DNA of 64,000 nucleotides from a virus: IMG/VR virus record IMGVR_UViG_3300042350_004632, positions 1 to 64,000 of that record, one strand, 5' to 3'. Shown here piece by piece: positions 9,412 to 18,557 of this stretch. Made by a program: the position numbers and the translations under genes. The number at the start of each line of letters is the position of its first letter. Positions within the stretch are counted from its first letter, which is position 1. The notes under the pieces were generated by a model. The model made no database searches. It saw nothing but the letters and a program-made list of their open reading frames with translations, and had not been told where the DNA came from.

Positions 9412-9636
9412 ATGAGTGAAATTAAAAAACTAGAAGCTGATGAACTTCAATCTGTTAAAGAAGTTAAACAAGAATATAATAATTTAGCTTTAGAATTAGG
9501 TGAATTAGAATTACAAAAAGCTCGTTTATTAGATTACCAAAAAATCATAGCAGATAAAGAAGGTAAATTAGCTAATAAATTAACTGAAAAATATGGTCCT
9601 GGTACAATTAATATTGATACAGGAGAAATAAATTAA
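9412..9636 (+). CDS. small coiled-coil protein
   Basis: A 74-residue charged protein. Residues about 5-58 are predicted helical with coiled-coil spacing (LALELGELELQKARLLDYQK). The end contains KYGPGTINIDTGEIN, a tail seen in other small phage proteins. It follows the small membrane protein by 3 bases, probably on the same transcript, and is followed by a terminator. Family not recognised; a small assembly factor is possible. Confidence 0.55.
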   Translation: MSEIKKLEADELQSVKEVKQEYNNLALELGELELQKARLLDYQKIIADKEGKLANKLTEKYGPGTINIDTGEIN

Positions 9637-9670
9637 CAATATGTATTGTTAGGTGTTAGGAGTTAATATA

Positions 9671-9712
9671 GAAGAACCTCGTCAGTAATGACGGGGTTTC
9701 TTCGTTTTATAA
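9671..9712 (+). terminator. Rho-independent terminator
   Basis: Left arm GAAGAACCTCGTCA at 9671-9684, loop GTAA, right arm TGACGGGGTTTCTTC at 9689-9703 with one G-T pair and a small bulge, followed by GTTTTAT. It ends the two-gene unit 9169-9636 just before the sheath gene. Confidence 0.8.
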
Positions 9713-9754
9713 TATAACTTATATATTTATCAATAGACAAAATCTAATTTAAAC

Positions 9755-11500
9755 ATGGCGCAAGAAACATTAATTTCCCCAGGTGTTCTCACAAGAGAGA
9801 ACGACTTATCACAAATAACTCAGCTACCTCCTTCAGTTGGTTTAGCTTTAGTTGGCCCAACTGTTAAAGGACAACCTAACATACCTACCGTTGTTAGATC
9901 ATATAGTGATTATGTAAATCGCTTCGGCGGTTCATTTATCAGTGGTGGCGCTTCTTATGAATTTTTAACTTCAATAGCAGCATTTAACTATTTTCAACAA
10001 GGTGGTACTAGTATATTAGTAACAAGAGTAGTGACTAGCTCATTTACACCAGCTTCAGCTAGTGTAATGATATCAGGTAGTAATTCAGTATCTTCATTCA
10101 CTTTAGAAACACTAAATTATGGCGATATGGCTGATAATAGTGGTTCTATTTTAAGTAACGGTTCATTAGAAAGTGGATCTCAAGAAAATGTAAGATGGGA
10201 AGTAAGAAATGTAAACTCAGGTAGTGGTACATTTACTTTATTAGTTCGTCGTGGTGATGATAACACAAATACTCCTGTAATTTTAGAAACATATACAAAC
10301 GTTTCTCTAGATCCAAATCAACCAAACTACATTGAACTAGTATTAGGTAACCAATCCAAAACAGTTCAGTATGACGCTGATATGGGTGGTTATTATATTA
10401 AAATATCTGGTGACTATCCAAATAATAGTCGCTATGTAAGAGTGAAATCAGTTAACAAAACTACTCCAAATTATTTTAACAACGCCGGTGGTGTTGCTGT
10501 AGATGGTACAGGCACTAGTTATTCAGCTTCATTACCATTTGCTGGTAGTGGTTCTTATGGTGGTTCATTTAATTTCGCTGTAGGTAACGATATTCCACTT
10601 ATTGGTAATACTTTATTTAGTAATATTGGTGCTTCAACTCAAGGTTTAGTAGCTAGTAATTATGTAACAGCAAGTAATATTTTATCTAATAAAGATGAAT
10701 ATGATTATGAATTATTAGTAACACCAGGTTTGATCCAAAATCAACACTCATCAGCTGTATCAAGCTTTATTCAAAATGCTGAAAACAGAGGTGATTTCTT
10801 TTATATTACTGACTTAACAGTTTATAATTCATCTATTGGAACCCCAGTTAATGTAGCTGCTGGTATGGATACTAACTATGCAGGTGCTTATTGGCCTTGG
10901 GTTCAAGTTGTATCTCAAGAAACTGGAAAGTTAGTTTGGGTACCTGCTTCAACAGTAATGGCTGGTGTTTATGCTTTCAATGATAGTGTAAGTGCTGAAT
11001 GGTTCGCTCCAGCAGGTCTTAACAGAGGTGGATTAGGTGGTGTTATTCAAGCAGAAAGAAAATTATCTCCAACAAATCGTGATAATTTATATGCTGCTAA
11101 AGTTAATCCAATTGCTACTTTCCCTAATGTAGGTGTAACAGCTTTTGGTCAAAAAACATTACAACAAAAATCAAGTGCTTTAGATAGAATTAACGTTCGT
11201 AGATTATTAATTGCTCTTAAACGTTACATAGGTGATATTGCTAAAACATTAGTGTTTGAACAAAATACAACAATCACTCGTAATCGTTTCTTATCTCAAG
11301 CAACTCCATACTTAGAAAGTGTACAACAACGTCAAGGTTTATATGCGTTCAAAGTAGTAATGGATGATACAAATAACACTCCAGATGTAATTGATAGAAA
11401 TCAATTAGTAGGTCAAATTTACTTACAACCAACTCGTACAGCAGAATTTATCTTACTTGATTTCAACATCTTACCAACTGGTGTAGAATTTGGTTCATAA
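9755..11500 (+). CDS. contractile tail sheath protein (T4 gp18-like)
   Basis: A 581-residue tail sheath subunit, the protein that surrounds the tail tube and contracts to drive it through the envelope. The N-terminus (ISPGVLTRENDLSQI) and the following VGPTVKGQPN with the Y-x-D-Y-V-N-R-F-G motif are sheath hallmarks. The C-terminal third (LNVRRLLIALKRYIGDIAK-like region, then TRFLSQATPYLESVQQRQGL-like) is the conserved core that meshes subunits together. The middle is a variable surface domain. The length is usual for the family. An ATATTTATC motif lies 23 bases upstream of the ATG, and the tube gene follows after one small gene. Confidence 0.93.
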   Translation: MAQETLISPGVLTRENDLSQITQLPPSVGLALVGPTVKGQPNIPTVVRSYSDYVNRFGGSFISGGASYEFLTSIAAFNYFQQGGTSILVTRVVTSSFTPASASVMISGSNSVSSFTLETLNYGDMADNSGSILSNGSLESGSQENVRWEVRNVNSGSGTFTLLVRRGDDNTNTPVILETYTNVSLDPNQPNYIELVLGNQSKTVQYDADMGGYYIKISGDYPNNSRYVRVKSVNKTTPNYFNNAGGVAVDGTGTSYSASLPFAGSGSYGGSFNFAVGNDIPLIGNTLFSNIGASTQGLVASNYVTASNILSNKDEYDYELLVTPGLIQNQHSSAVSSFIQNAENRGDFFYITDLTVYNSSIGTPVNVAAGMDTNYAGAYWPWVQVVSQETGKLVWVPASTVMAGVYAFNDSVSAEWFAPAGLNRGGLGGVIQAERKLSPTNRDNLYAAKVNPIATFPNVGVTAFGQKTLQQKSSALDRINVRRLLIALKRYIGDIAKTLVFEQNTTITRNRFLSQATPYLESVQQRQGLYAFKVVMDDTNNTPDVIDRNQLVGQIYLQPTRTAEFILLDFNILPTGVEFGS

Positions 11501-11516
11501 TAAAATAAAAAAATAA

Positions 11517-11801
11517 ATGAGTAAAATAAAACTAAAAGAATTTGAAGACGACGCATCCGCTGATTCAGCGGTTGCGGGCGTTACTTCTTCTTTAACTAAA
11601 TTAGCTTCTGCTATTTCAAATGCTAAAGATTATTCTCGTGTAATTGAAGCACTTATGAAATGGTTAAAAAACAAAAAAGGTAGTCAATTAAGTGGTCTTG
11701 ATAGTAATCAAAACTATAAAATGGTAATGAGCTACCTAAATAAAATGCAATCAGATCTTGACGATAAAGATAAAAAACAACCTGAACAACCAGTTGCATA
11801 G
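11517..11801 (+). CDS. small hypothetical protein between sheath and tube
   Basis: A 94-residue protein. Residues 20-60 are predicted helical (SSLTKLASAISNAKDYSRVI) and the C-terminus is charged and Pro/Gln-rich. It is 16 bases after the sheath gene and 38 bases before the tube gene, so it is probably expressed with the tail genes. No family recognised; it may be a minor virion protein or an assembly aid. Confidence 0.55.
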   Translation: MSKIKLKEFEDDASADSAVAGVTSSLTKLASAISNAKDYSRVIEALMKWLKNKKGSQLSGLDSNQNYKMVMSYLNKMQSDLDDKDKKQPEQPVA

Positions 11802-11839
11802 AAATAATAATTATTAATATTTATATTAAACAATAGACA

Positions 11840-12325
11840 ATGGCAGTATTAGACCCAACAGAAATCATGTTCACAGCGTTTGAACCTAAAGTTCAAAATC
11901 GCTTTTTGATGTACATCGATGGTATCCCTTCATATTTAATCAAAAAAGCATCTTCACCTTCTTTCAACGCTGGTGAGGTTATATTAGACCATATAAATGT
12001 TTACCGTAAAGTAAAAGGTAAAGTTAGATGGAATGACATGACTTTAGAATTATACGATCCTGTAACTCCAAGTGGTGCTCAAGCAGTAATGGAATGGGCT
12101 CGTTTAGCACATGAATCAGTAACAGGTAGAGATGGATATAGTGATTTCTATAAAAAAGATATACGCTTAGATATCTTAGGTCCTGTAGGTGATGTAGTAG
12201 GTGAGTGGATTATTAAAGGAGCTTATGTTAAAGAAGCTAACTTTGGTGAATATGATTGGGCTAACGAAGCTTATGTAACTATCAATACTACAATAGCAAT
12301 GGATTATTGTATTTTGAATTACTAA
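11840..12325 (+). CDS. tail tube protein (T4 gp19-like)
   Basis: A 161-residue protein of the T4 gp19 tail tube family, which stacks as hexameric rings to form the inner tube. The family pattern is clear: NRFLMYIDGIPSYLIKKA near the N-terminus, the 'P-S-F-N-A-G-E-V-I-L-D-H' turn, KGKVRWNDMTLELYDP, and the ending strand WANEAYVTINTTIAMDYC. The length matches T4 gp19 (about 163). It lies downstream of the sheath gene as expected and is closed by a strong terminator. An ATATTTATA motif lies 14 bases before the start. Confidence 0.93.
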   Translation: MAVLDPTEIMFTAFEPKVQNRFLMYIDGIPSYLIKKASSPSFNAGEVILDHINVYRKVKGKVRWNDMTLELYDPVTPSGAQAVMEWARLAHESVTGRDGYSDFYKKDIRLDILGPVGDVVGEWIIKGAYVKEANFGEYDWANEAYVTINTTIAMDYCILNY

Positions 12326-12345
12326 AAATATTCAATATATTTTAA

Positions 12346-12374
12346 AGAGCCGTCCTTTTGGACGGCTTTTTTTA
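12346..12374 (+). terminator. Rho-independent terminator overlapping a promoter
   Basis: Perfect 8-bp stem AGCCGTCC/GGACGGCT (12348-12355 and 12360-12367) with a TTTT loop, followed by a run of T. The loop plus the first G of the right arm spells TTTG, the -33 box of the next predicted promoter. Confidence 0.9.
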
Positions 12375-12388
12375 TCTTTATATATTTA
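12357..12388 (+). promoter_or_regulatory. predicted Bacteroidota-type promoter inside terminator loop
   Basis: TTTG at 12357-12360, 20 bases, TATATTTA at 12381-12388, then 24 bases to the ATG of the gp26-like gene. The -33 box is made by the loop of the tube-gene terminator. Confidence 0.6.
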
Positions 12389-12412
12389 TATATATAAAAC
12401 AAATACAACGTT

Positions 12413-13177
12413 ATGGAACAAAATTACAAATATCCAACAGAACAAATTGACTTACCTTCTAAAGGTTTAATCTACCCTCCAGAATCACCATTATCAAAAG
12501 GAGTTATTGAGATGAAATACATGACAGCAAAAGAAGAAGATATTTTATCTAATGCTAACTTTATTAAAAATGGTACTGTAATTGATAAGTTATTACAATC
12601 AATGATTGTAACACCTATTGATTATAAAGAATTATTAAATGGAGATAAAAATGCTATATTAATAGCTGCTCGTATTTTAGGTTATGGTAAAGATTATGAA
12701 ATTTTATTCACTGATCCAAAAACAGGAACAACTGAAAAAACAATAGTTGACCTAACATTACTTGAAGCTAAATTATTAGATGAATCATTATATACTCCAG
12801 GTAAAAATGAATTTAGTCTACAATTACCTTTTTCAAAAGTGACAGTTACTTTTAAATTATTAAATCATAATGATGAAAATAAAATAGAAAAAGAAATTAA
12901 AGGACTAGAAAAAATTAACGCTCAAGGCGCATATGATGTTACAACTCGTTTAAAACATACTATTGTAGCAGTTAATGGAGATAGAGATCAAGCCAACATC
13001 AGAGAATTTTGTGATAATATGTTAGCTAGAGATGTTAAAGCATTACGTGAACAAATTAATAAAGTAATGCCCGATGTTAATATGAAAATTGATATAACCA
13101 GATCTAATGGCGACGTAGTGGAGGGCGTTGACTTACCAATAGGAGTTAACTTTTTTTGGCCTGACTCCGGAGTATAA
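12413..13177 (+). CDS. baseplate protein, T4 gp26-like
   Basis: A 254-residue protein. The N-terminal DLPSKGLIYP, SPLSKG and EMKYMTAKEEDIL motifs are the signature of the T4 baseplate gp26 family (Pfam T4_baseplate), proteins needed for hub assembly. It lies between the tube and tape-measure genes, where a tail assembly chaperone is normally found. The 3' end (13151-13157) holds a run of seven T, and the +1 frame is open from 13143 through 13439 with a plausible protein sequence, so a frameshifted long form may exist. The normal stop is TAA at 13175. Confidence 0.8.
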   Translation: MEQNYKYPTEQIDLPSKGLIYPPESPLSKGVIEMKYMTAKEEDILSNANFIKNGTVIDKLLQSMIVTPIDYKELLNGDKNAILIAARILGYGKDYEILFTDPKTGTTEKTIVDLTLLEAKLLDESLYTPGKNEFSLQLPFSKVTVTFKLLNHNDENKIEKEIKGLEKINAQGAYDVTTRLKHTIVAVNGDRDQANIREFCDNMLARDVKALREQINKVMPDVNMKIDITRSNGDVVEGVDLPIGVNFFWPDSGV

Positions 13178-13439
13178 GAAAATAATACTAGACGAAATAT
13201 TTCTACTTTGTTATCACAGTAATGGTGGTTTCATACATGATGAAGTATATAATATGCCTATAAGATATAGGAGATTTTATTTACAAAAATTAATTGAAAC
13301 TAATGAAAAACAACAAGAAGAAATGGATAAAAAATACGGTAATGCTAAGAAAACTGAAACATTAGGTCCAAGTAAAAAACCTCGAGAACCATTACCAATA
13401 CCAGATTTTGCAACAAAAGTAAGAGCGCCTAAAAAATAG
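13143..13439 (+). CDS. putative +1-frameshift extension of the gp26-like protein
   Basis: The frame one base ahead of the gp26-like gene is open from just after TAG at 13140 to the stop at 13437-13439. Its first ATG is at 13254 (61 residues). The stretch before that ATG reads like real protein: FGLTPEYKKIILDEIFLLCY, then HSNGGFIHDEVYNMP, running straight into IRYRRFYLQKL. The two frames overlap across T7 at 13151-13157. A +1 (or -2) slip there would give a fusion, as in tail assembly chaperone pairs of many phages. The alternative is a separate small gene from ATG 13254 or an unusual start. The tail is charged and Pro/Lys-rich. Confidence 0.5.
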   Translation, partial: ELTFFGLTPEYKKIILDEIFLLCYHSNGGFIHDEVYNMPIRYRRFYLQKLIETNEKQQEEMDKKYGNAKKTETLGPSKKPREPLPIPDFATKVRAPKK

Positions 13440-13449
13440 GCGCTTTTAA
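13424..13449 (+). terminator. terminator overlapping the stop codon
   Basis: Perfect 7-bp stem AGCGCCT/AGGCGCT at 13424-13430 and 13438-13444 around a 7-base A-rich loop, followed by TTTAAT. The TAG stop of the small gene is inside it. Confidence 0.75.
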
Positions 13450-13477
13450 TATTTATACCCGATATAAACTAGCTTAA

Positions 13478-15856
13478 ATGGGAGATCCAATATTACCAAC
13501 TCAAGAGGAATTAAATAGACTGCAAAAAATTGAAGAACTTTCAATAACACTAGAAGACTCTTTTCAGTCAATGGCTGCTAGTCTAGCTAAAATGGCTAAA
13601 AATCATAAAGAAATCTCTGAAGATGATTTACCCGCTAATGTTGCTTTAACAAAAGAATTAGTTAAAAGTTATAATTTATTATCTAAAAAAGCTTTTGATT
13701 TAGTAGAAAATACTGAGAAATTAAACACAGGATCTATTAAAAGTAAAGATATTCAAAAGCAAATAGAAATAATAGAAAGAGAAAAAGTTCTTAATGCTAG
13801 AAAATTTAATATACTTAAAGATAGAGGAGTACAATTTAATCAAGAAGAACTTAGAATACAAAGTGATTCTATACAAAATTCTGATACTCAAATTCAACAA
13901 CTACAAGAACAAGTTGCTGAAGCTAAAAAATTAGAAAAAACAGCTGGTTTAACATCTAAAATATTTGAGGGTATTAAAGATATACCTTTTGTTAATAAAT
14001 TAGTTGATGCTGAAAAAGTTACTGAAGCTATATATATAAACGCTAAAAAAACAGAAAATTCATATAAAGCGTTTGGAGCAGGTGCATCAAATATATTTGG
14101 TCAAATGACAAAAAGCTTAAAAGATCCATTATTGCAACTTACATTAATGGCTGCTTTTTATAAAAAAATATTTGATTTAGCTAAAGAGCATGATGAAATG
14201 CTAACTAAGAGTGGACGACAGTTAGTAATGAATAAAGAAGCATCAAATGATTTATATAAAAACTACTCCAATTATGCTAGCTCAGTTCATGATTCTTTTG
14301 TTACTGGAAAACGTTTACTTGAATCAAATTTAGCATTAAATGAAGCATTAGGTACAACAGTTGCTTTTAGTGAAAAAAGTGCAGATGCATTTGCTCGTCT
14401 ATCTCATTTTTATGGTTTAAGTGCTGAACAAGCAGGTAAATTAGAAGAGTTAGGTCAAGAACAAGATAAAGACGCTAGTTTTATTCTTAACACTACTATT
14501 AAAACAGCGGCACAACAAAAATTACAATTTGGAGGTGCTATAAGCTATCAAAATGTACTTAAAAAAGTAAGTGGAGTAAGTGGTGAAATTTTAACTAAAT
14601 TCAAAGGTAATACAGCTGCTTTAGTTGAAGCTGTAATGCAAGCCGATAGATTAGGTTTAACACTAGAACAAGTAGATAAAATTGGTGAATCATTACTTAA
14701 TTTTGAATCATCAATTGAATCTGAACTTAAAGCAGAACTACTAACAGGTAAAGCAATTAACTTAGAAAAAGCTAGATCTGCTGCTTTATCTGGTGATACA
14801 GCTAAATTAACTGAAGCAATAGTAGAACAAGTAGGTAATATTCATGATTTTGAAAGAATGAATGTTATTCAAAGAAAAGCATATGCTGAAGTATTTGGAA
14901 TGGGTGTGAATGAAATGGGTGATATGCTTCGTAAAAAAGAATTTGAAGCCAAATTAGGAGACAAAGTATCAGCATCAGCAGAAGAACAACTTAAATATGC
15001 TACAGAACATGGTATAACAATGTCTGAGTCTATTAAACAAAGTCTTGAACAAAAAAGTTTAGCTGAAGAACAAAAAGAAATATTTGATAAATTAAGAGAT
15101 GTTATTCGTAAAATTACATCAGGACCAATGCTCGCGTTTTTTCATTTAATAGAAAAATCACTTAGTGGAGTATTAAAACTAGTAGAAGGATTTGGAGCAT
15201 TGACTGGAGGAGCTTTAGGTACAGCTTTAGGAGCTGCATTGTTAGGATTACCTTTAGCTTTAATGTCTTTTAAATTATTAAAAGGTACTATCCTTAATCC
15301 TATGATTACTAAAGATATTAGTATGACTAGAATGGGAGGAGGAATGGGACCTGTAGCTTCAAATTCAATAACTTCATCAAGAGGTTTAACACTTACAAGA
15401 GCTGGAGGTCCATCATCTGTTGTCACTCCTGGAGCTGGTAAAGGAGGATTTGGAGCATTTTCACCTAAAGCTATGGGTGTAGGATTGGGACTTGGGGTAG
15501 GAGGAATGGCTTTATCTAGCGCGGCTGGAGGAATGGAGGAAGGAGGTGCTAAAGATACTGTTAGTGTTTTAGGAGGGGCAGCGACAGGAGCTGGTGTAGG
15601 TATGATGTTTGGGCCATGGGGCGCTGCTATTGGAGCTGTAGTTGGTGGAGTTGGTAGTTTAATTAGTGTATTAAATGAATCTGAAGAACGTAAAAAACAA
15701 GAAACAGCCTCCGCTAAAGAAAGTGAGAAAAAAACAACAGACTTATTAAATCAATTAGCTGTTCGACCTATTAATCTAAATGTTGGTGGTAAAACCATTA
15801 TGGAATATAACACCGCATCTGATTTATTTGGAACTCAAAATAGCTCATTTAAATAA
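13478..15856 (+). CDS. tail tape measure protein
   Basis: A 792-residue protein directly after the gp26-like gene, the usual place for a tape measure, which sets tail length and is ejected during infection. Residues 1-190 are long charged helices and coiled coils. The middle is helical with a conserved-looking segment around 250-450 (KSADAFARLSHFYGLSAEQA). The C-terminal quarter has Gly/Ala-rich hydrophobic stretches near 570-600 (GGALGTALGAALLGLPLALM) and 670-735, typical of membrane-active tape-measure ends. The ATATTTATA motif is 20 bases upstream. Function is inferred from architecture, size and position. Confidence 0.78.
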   Translation: MGDPILPTQEELNRLQKIEELSITLEDSFQSMAASLAKMAKNHKEISEDDLPANVALTKELVKSYNLLSKKAFDLVENTEKLNTGSIKSKDIQKQIEIIEREKVLNARKFNILKDRGVQFNQEELRIQSDSIQNSDTQIQQLQEQVAEAKKLEKTAGLTSKIFEGIKDIPFVNKLVDAEKVTEAIYINAKKTENSYKAFGAGASNIFGQMTKSLKDPLLQLTLMAAFYKKIFDLAKEHDEMLTKSGRQLVMNKEASNDLYKNYSNYASSVHDSFVTGKRLLESNLALNEALGTTVAFSEKSADAFARLSHFYGLSAEQAGKLEELGQEQDKDASFILNTTIKTAAQQKLQFGGAISYQNVLKKVSGVSGEILTKFKGNTAALVEAVMQADRLGLTLEQVDKIGESLLNFESSIESELKAELLTGKAINLEKARSAALSGDTAKLTEAIVEQVGNIHDFERMNVIQRKAYAEVFGMGVNEMGDMLRKKEFEAKLGDKVSASAEEQLKYATEHGITMSESIKQSLEQKSLAEEQKEIFDKLRDVIRKITSGPMLAFFHLIEKSLSGVLKLVEGFGALTGGALGTALGAALLGLPLALMSFKLLKGTILNPMITKDISMTRMGGGMGPVASNSITSSRGLTLTRAGGPSSVVTPGAGKGGFGAFSPKAMGVGLGLGVGGMALSSAAGGMEEGGAKDTVSVLGGAATGAGVGMMFGPWGAAIGAVVGGVGSLISVLNESEERKKQETASAKESEKKTTDLLNQLAVRPINLNVGGKTIMEYNTASDLFGTQNSSFK

Positions 15857-15891
15857 CAAAAATATAACATATTTATATAAAACATAGTATC

Positions 15892-16431
15892 ATGGCATTA
15901 TTTGATAAATTAAAAGATAGTACACTTAGCTTAAATGGACAACCAGGTCTTAATTTTGAAAATGAAACACAACGTTTCACATCAAATATTCAAGCTTTAG
16001 CTAGAAATAATAATTTAGTATCCTCTCAAGATTTACAACTTGGAAGAACATATGGACAATCTCCAAATAGAACTACAGTTCCAACATCAGTATTAGATAT
16101 AAATGGTACAACACCTGCTAATTATGATGTATTAAAAACATTTAGTCTTGATAAAAGATTAGAATTTAGTAGATATGGATTAAGAGGTCAACAAGGACCT
16201 AATTTTGAAAATGTAAGTCAATTAAGTACTTCTGATATCCAAGCATTAGCTAGTAATAACATACTAAAATCATCTCAAGATTTAATATCAGGTAGAAAAT
16301 ATGGAACTGGAAGATTTTCAGTATTTGTTCCACCATCTTCATTAGACACAAATAGTAATCCATTTTATCCATCATTAGGTGGTACTAATGCTGTTTATAA
16401 AAATAAAGGTCCTAAAGAAGGAAGATACTAA
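15892..16431 (+). CDS. virion-region protein with internal duplication
   Basis: A 179-residue protein containing two copies of a ~44-residue unit. Residues about 17-60 carry NGQPGLNFENETQRFTSNIQ and about 100-143 carry RGQQGPNFENVSQLSTSDIQ; both continue with ALA-x-N-N and SSQDL, and end R-x-Y-G. Its start is preceded by an ATATTTATATAAAACATAG element also found before 41062. It lies between the tape measure and baseplate genes, so a tail or baseplate role is likely. No family recognised. Confidence 0.55.
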   Translation: MALFDKLKDSTLSLNGQPGLNFENETQRFTSNIQALARNNNLVSSQDLQLGRTYGQSPNRTTVPTSVLDINGTTPANYDVLKTFSLDKRLEFSRYGLRGQQGPNFENVSQLSTSDIQALASNNILKSSQDLISGRKYGTGRFSVFVPPSSLDTNSNPFYPSLGGTNAVYKNKGPKEGRY

Positions 16432-16446
16432 AACCAAAAGCAATAG

Positions 16447-18198
16447 ATGCCATTTCTAAACTTAAACAACAGTTGGTCTGATTTATCTAAATACTACAAT
16501 CAAAATTTCAATAGCAAACCAGAAATACCTGCTATTAGATTCAATGATTATGGTGATGGCCTAATACGTGGTGGTATATTAAATACAACTTTAGCATCTG
16601 TTAGAGACACAGCACGTATAAGTAAATTTTATGCATCTGGACGAGGCGCTTTATTTATAATTAAACAAGTTGGATTACAAAAATCAAATCCAGAACTTGA
16701 ACTGCCTGCTAATAACGGACCTATATCTAATACCAATTTAAGAAAACTAAATGTAAGATCATCTTCAAGTTTAGTGAACAAAGCAGCTAATGCTATTAAT
16801 ACAGTTTCAACTGTAGCTAATAATTACGCTAATAAAATTGGTCCAACACGCACTTATAACTTAGGAATTAATACATTAGCTCAAATACCACTTAACGCTA
16901 TAGGAGGCCATATTATAAGACATGGTTTAACACCTGTTGGAGGAGTTGGATTTTTAGGAGGAGATAGTAGTACTATTCAAGGTTATAATTATGAAAAAAT
17001 AACTAACGACAATAATATACTTCAAGGAGATGTTATTGGTTTTTCTAAAGGATTTTATGATAGTGATTATTATGGTAAAAATCCTAATAGATTAATGAAT
17101 TATCTATCTATCATTAACAATAATGATAATGGAGTTACTAATTTATTAACATATGATGGTGGAGCTTCTTCTGTCTATGGGATTGGTCAAACCCGTATTA
17201 ATACAACTAATGTTAGAACTACTATAGGTAAAAGTATTCTAACTCCAGGAGCTGAAAAAAATCTAAATGGATTTACACCATTAACTAATGGTCAAATTAG
17301 TATAGCTCCTCAAGCTGAATTAAATAGTTCTTTAAAAGATCAGTTAAAAAACTCTCCCCTATCTATTAATAATAATGAGTCTAATTTTAATATTGAAAGT
17401 AGAATAGGTATATCACGTGGAAGTAAAAATCCAATCAATAGAAATGTAGATTCTATAAATGCTATAAGTATACTAAATAACGGAACTTTTTACGGCAATT
17501 CACTAGCAACAAACTCAGATGCTAATTCAAAAACTCCTGGTTTATTCACTTATTCAAGTGGATCAAATAGTGAAGTAAATGGTGAAAGTAAATTTGGTCG
17601 TGATATAATTAAATTTAGACTTGAATTTTTAAATAATAATGTTTCATCTACTAGTACAGATGTATTAGCGTTTAGAGCATATATTGATGATTTTAATGAT
17701 GGAATGAGTGCTAGATGGAATCCATATCGTTACATGGGTAGAGGTGAGGAATTTTATGTATATGATGGTTTTACAAGAGATATAAGTGTATCATTTACAA
17801 TGTATGCTCATTCTCCTGAGGAAATGAGACCATTATATCAAAAGTTAAATTATTTAATGTCTACATTTGCTCCTGACTATAGCGAAAAACTAAAAATGAG
17901 AGGTAATATAGGTTACTTAACAGTTGGTGATTATTTATATAGACAACCAGGTGTATTCACTGATATTAAATTAAGTGGATTTCTAGATACACATTGGGAA
18001 ATAGCTTTAAATGATCCTGAAAATGGTTCTGATGTTGGTCAATATGAGACACCTAAACATATTAAGGTAGCTTTATCATTTAAACCAATACATACATTCT
18101 TACCTCGTAGAGCATACAAAGACACATTATCTAAAGTACCGTTTATCACTCGTGATAAAGCAGCGTATAATTTGCCTACTAACAAATATTTGGACTAG
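16447..18198 (+). CDS. baseplate/tail structural protein
   Basis: A 583-residue protein of the tail module. The C-terminal third (FRAYIDDFNDGMSARWNPYR, then GRGEEFYVYDGFTRDISVSF and PLYQKLNYLMSTFAPDYS) resembles proteins placed between tape measure and gp53 in T4-like phages, which cap or initiate the tail tube at the baseplate. The N-terminal part is Asn/Gly/Ser-rich without a recognised domain. It is followed after 33 bases by the gp53-like gene. The role is an inference; no catalytic motif is seen. Confidence 0.55.
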   Translation: MPFLNLNNSWSDLSKYYNQNFNSKPEIPAIRFNDYGDGLIRGGILNTTLASVRDTARISKFYASGRGALFIIKQVGLQKSNPELELPANNGPISNTNLRKLNVRSSSSLVNKAANAINTVSTVANNYANKIGPTRTYNLGINTLAQIPLNAIGGHIIRHGLTPVGGVGFLGGDSSTIQGYNYEKITNDNNILQGDVIGFSKGFYDSDYYGKNPNRLMNYLSIINNNDNGVTNLLTYDGGASSVYGIGQTRINTTNVRTTIGKSILTPGAEKNLNGFTPLTNGQISIAPQAELNSSLKDQLKNSPLSINNNESNFNIESRIGISRGSKNPINRNVDSINAISILNNGTFYGNSLATNSDANSKTPGLFTYSSGSNSEVNGESKFGRDIIKFRLEFLNNNVSSTSTDVLAFRAYIDDFNDGMSARWNPYRYMGRGEEFYVYDGFTRDISVSFTMYAHSPEEMRPLYQKLNYLMSTFAPDYSEKLKMRGNIGYLTVGDYLYRQPGVFTDIKLSGFLDTHWEIALNDPENGSDVGQYETPKHIKVALSFKPIHTFLPRRAYKDTLSKVPFITRDKAAYNLPTNKYLD

Positions 18199-18231
18199 TC
18201 AAATTTCCCAATTAAATTCATATTTATTATC

Positions 18232-18549
18232 ATGGATCGCTATGATAATAATAATATACTTCTAACTACTCCTACGGTGCAAGATCCAAAGGTAATCAGA
18301 TATCGTTCATCAACTAAATATCCAGATGTACCATTATCTGAAACCGATGTTTATCTTTACACAATGCGTGGGGATAGATTAGATAATTTAGCTTACCAAT
18401 TTTATGGTGACTCAACATTATGGTGGATACTATCAACAGCTAATCCAGATTTGCCAAATGATTCATTATATCCAACTCTTGGTTATCAGTTAAGAATACC
18501 TACTGATATTAACCAAATATTAAATGATTTTGAGCAACTAAATAATTAA
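18232..18549 (+). CDS. baseplate wedge protein, T4 gp53-like
   Basis: A 105-residue protein with a LysM-like fold pattern: RGDRLDNLAYQFYGDSTLWW followed by ILSTANPDLPNDSLYPTLGYQLRIP. The G-D-x-L-D-x-L-A-x-x-x-Y-G-D-x-x-L-W-W motif is diagnostic for gp53-type wedge proteins and related baseplate proteins of contractile tails. It is shorter than T4 gp53 (196 residues) but the core is complete. It lies between two larger baseplate genes. A CATATTTATT motif ends 3 bases before the ATG. Confidence 0.8.
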   Translation: MDRYDNNNILLTTPTVQDPKVIRYRSSTKYPDVPLSETDVYLYTMRGDRLDNLAYQFYGDSTLWWILSTANPDLPNDSLYPTLGYQLRIPTDINQILNDFEQLNN

Positions 18550-18557
18550 AAAGTGTT

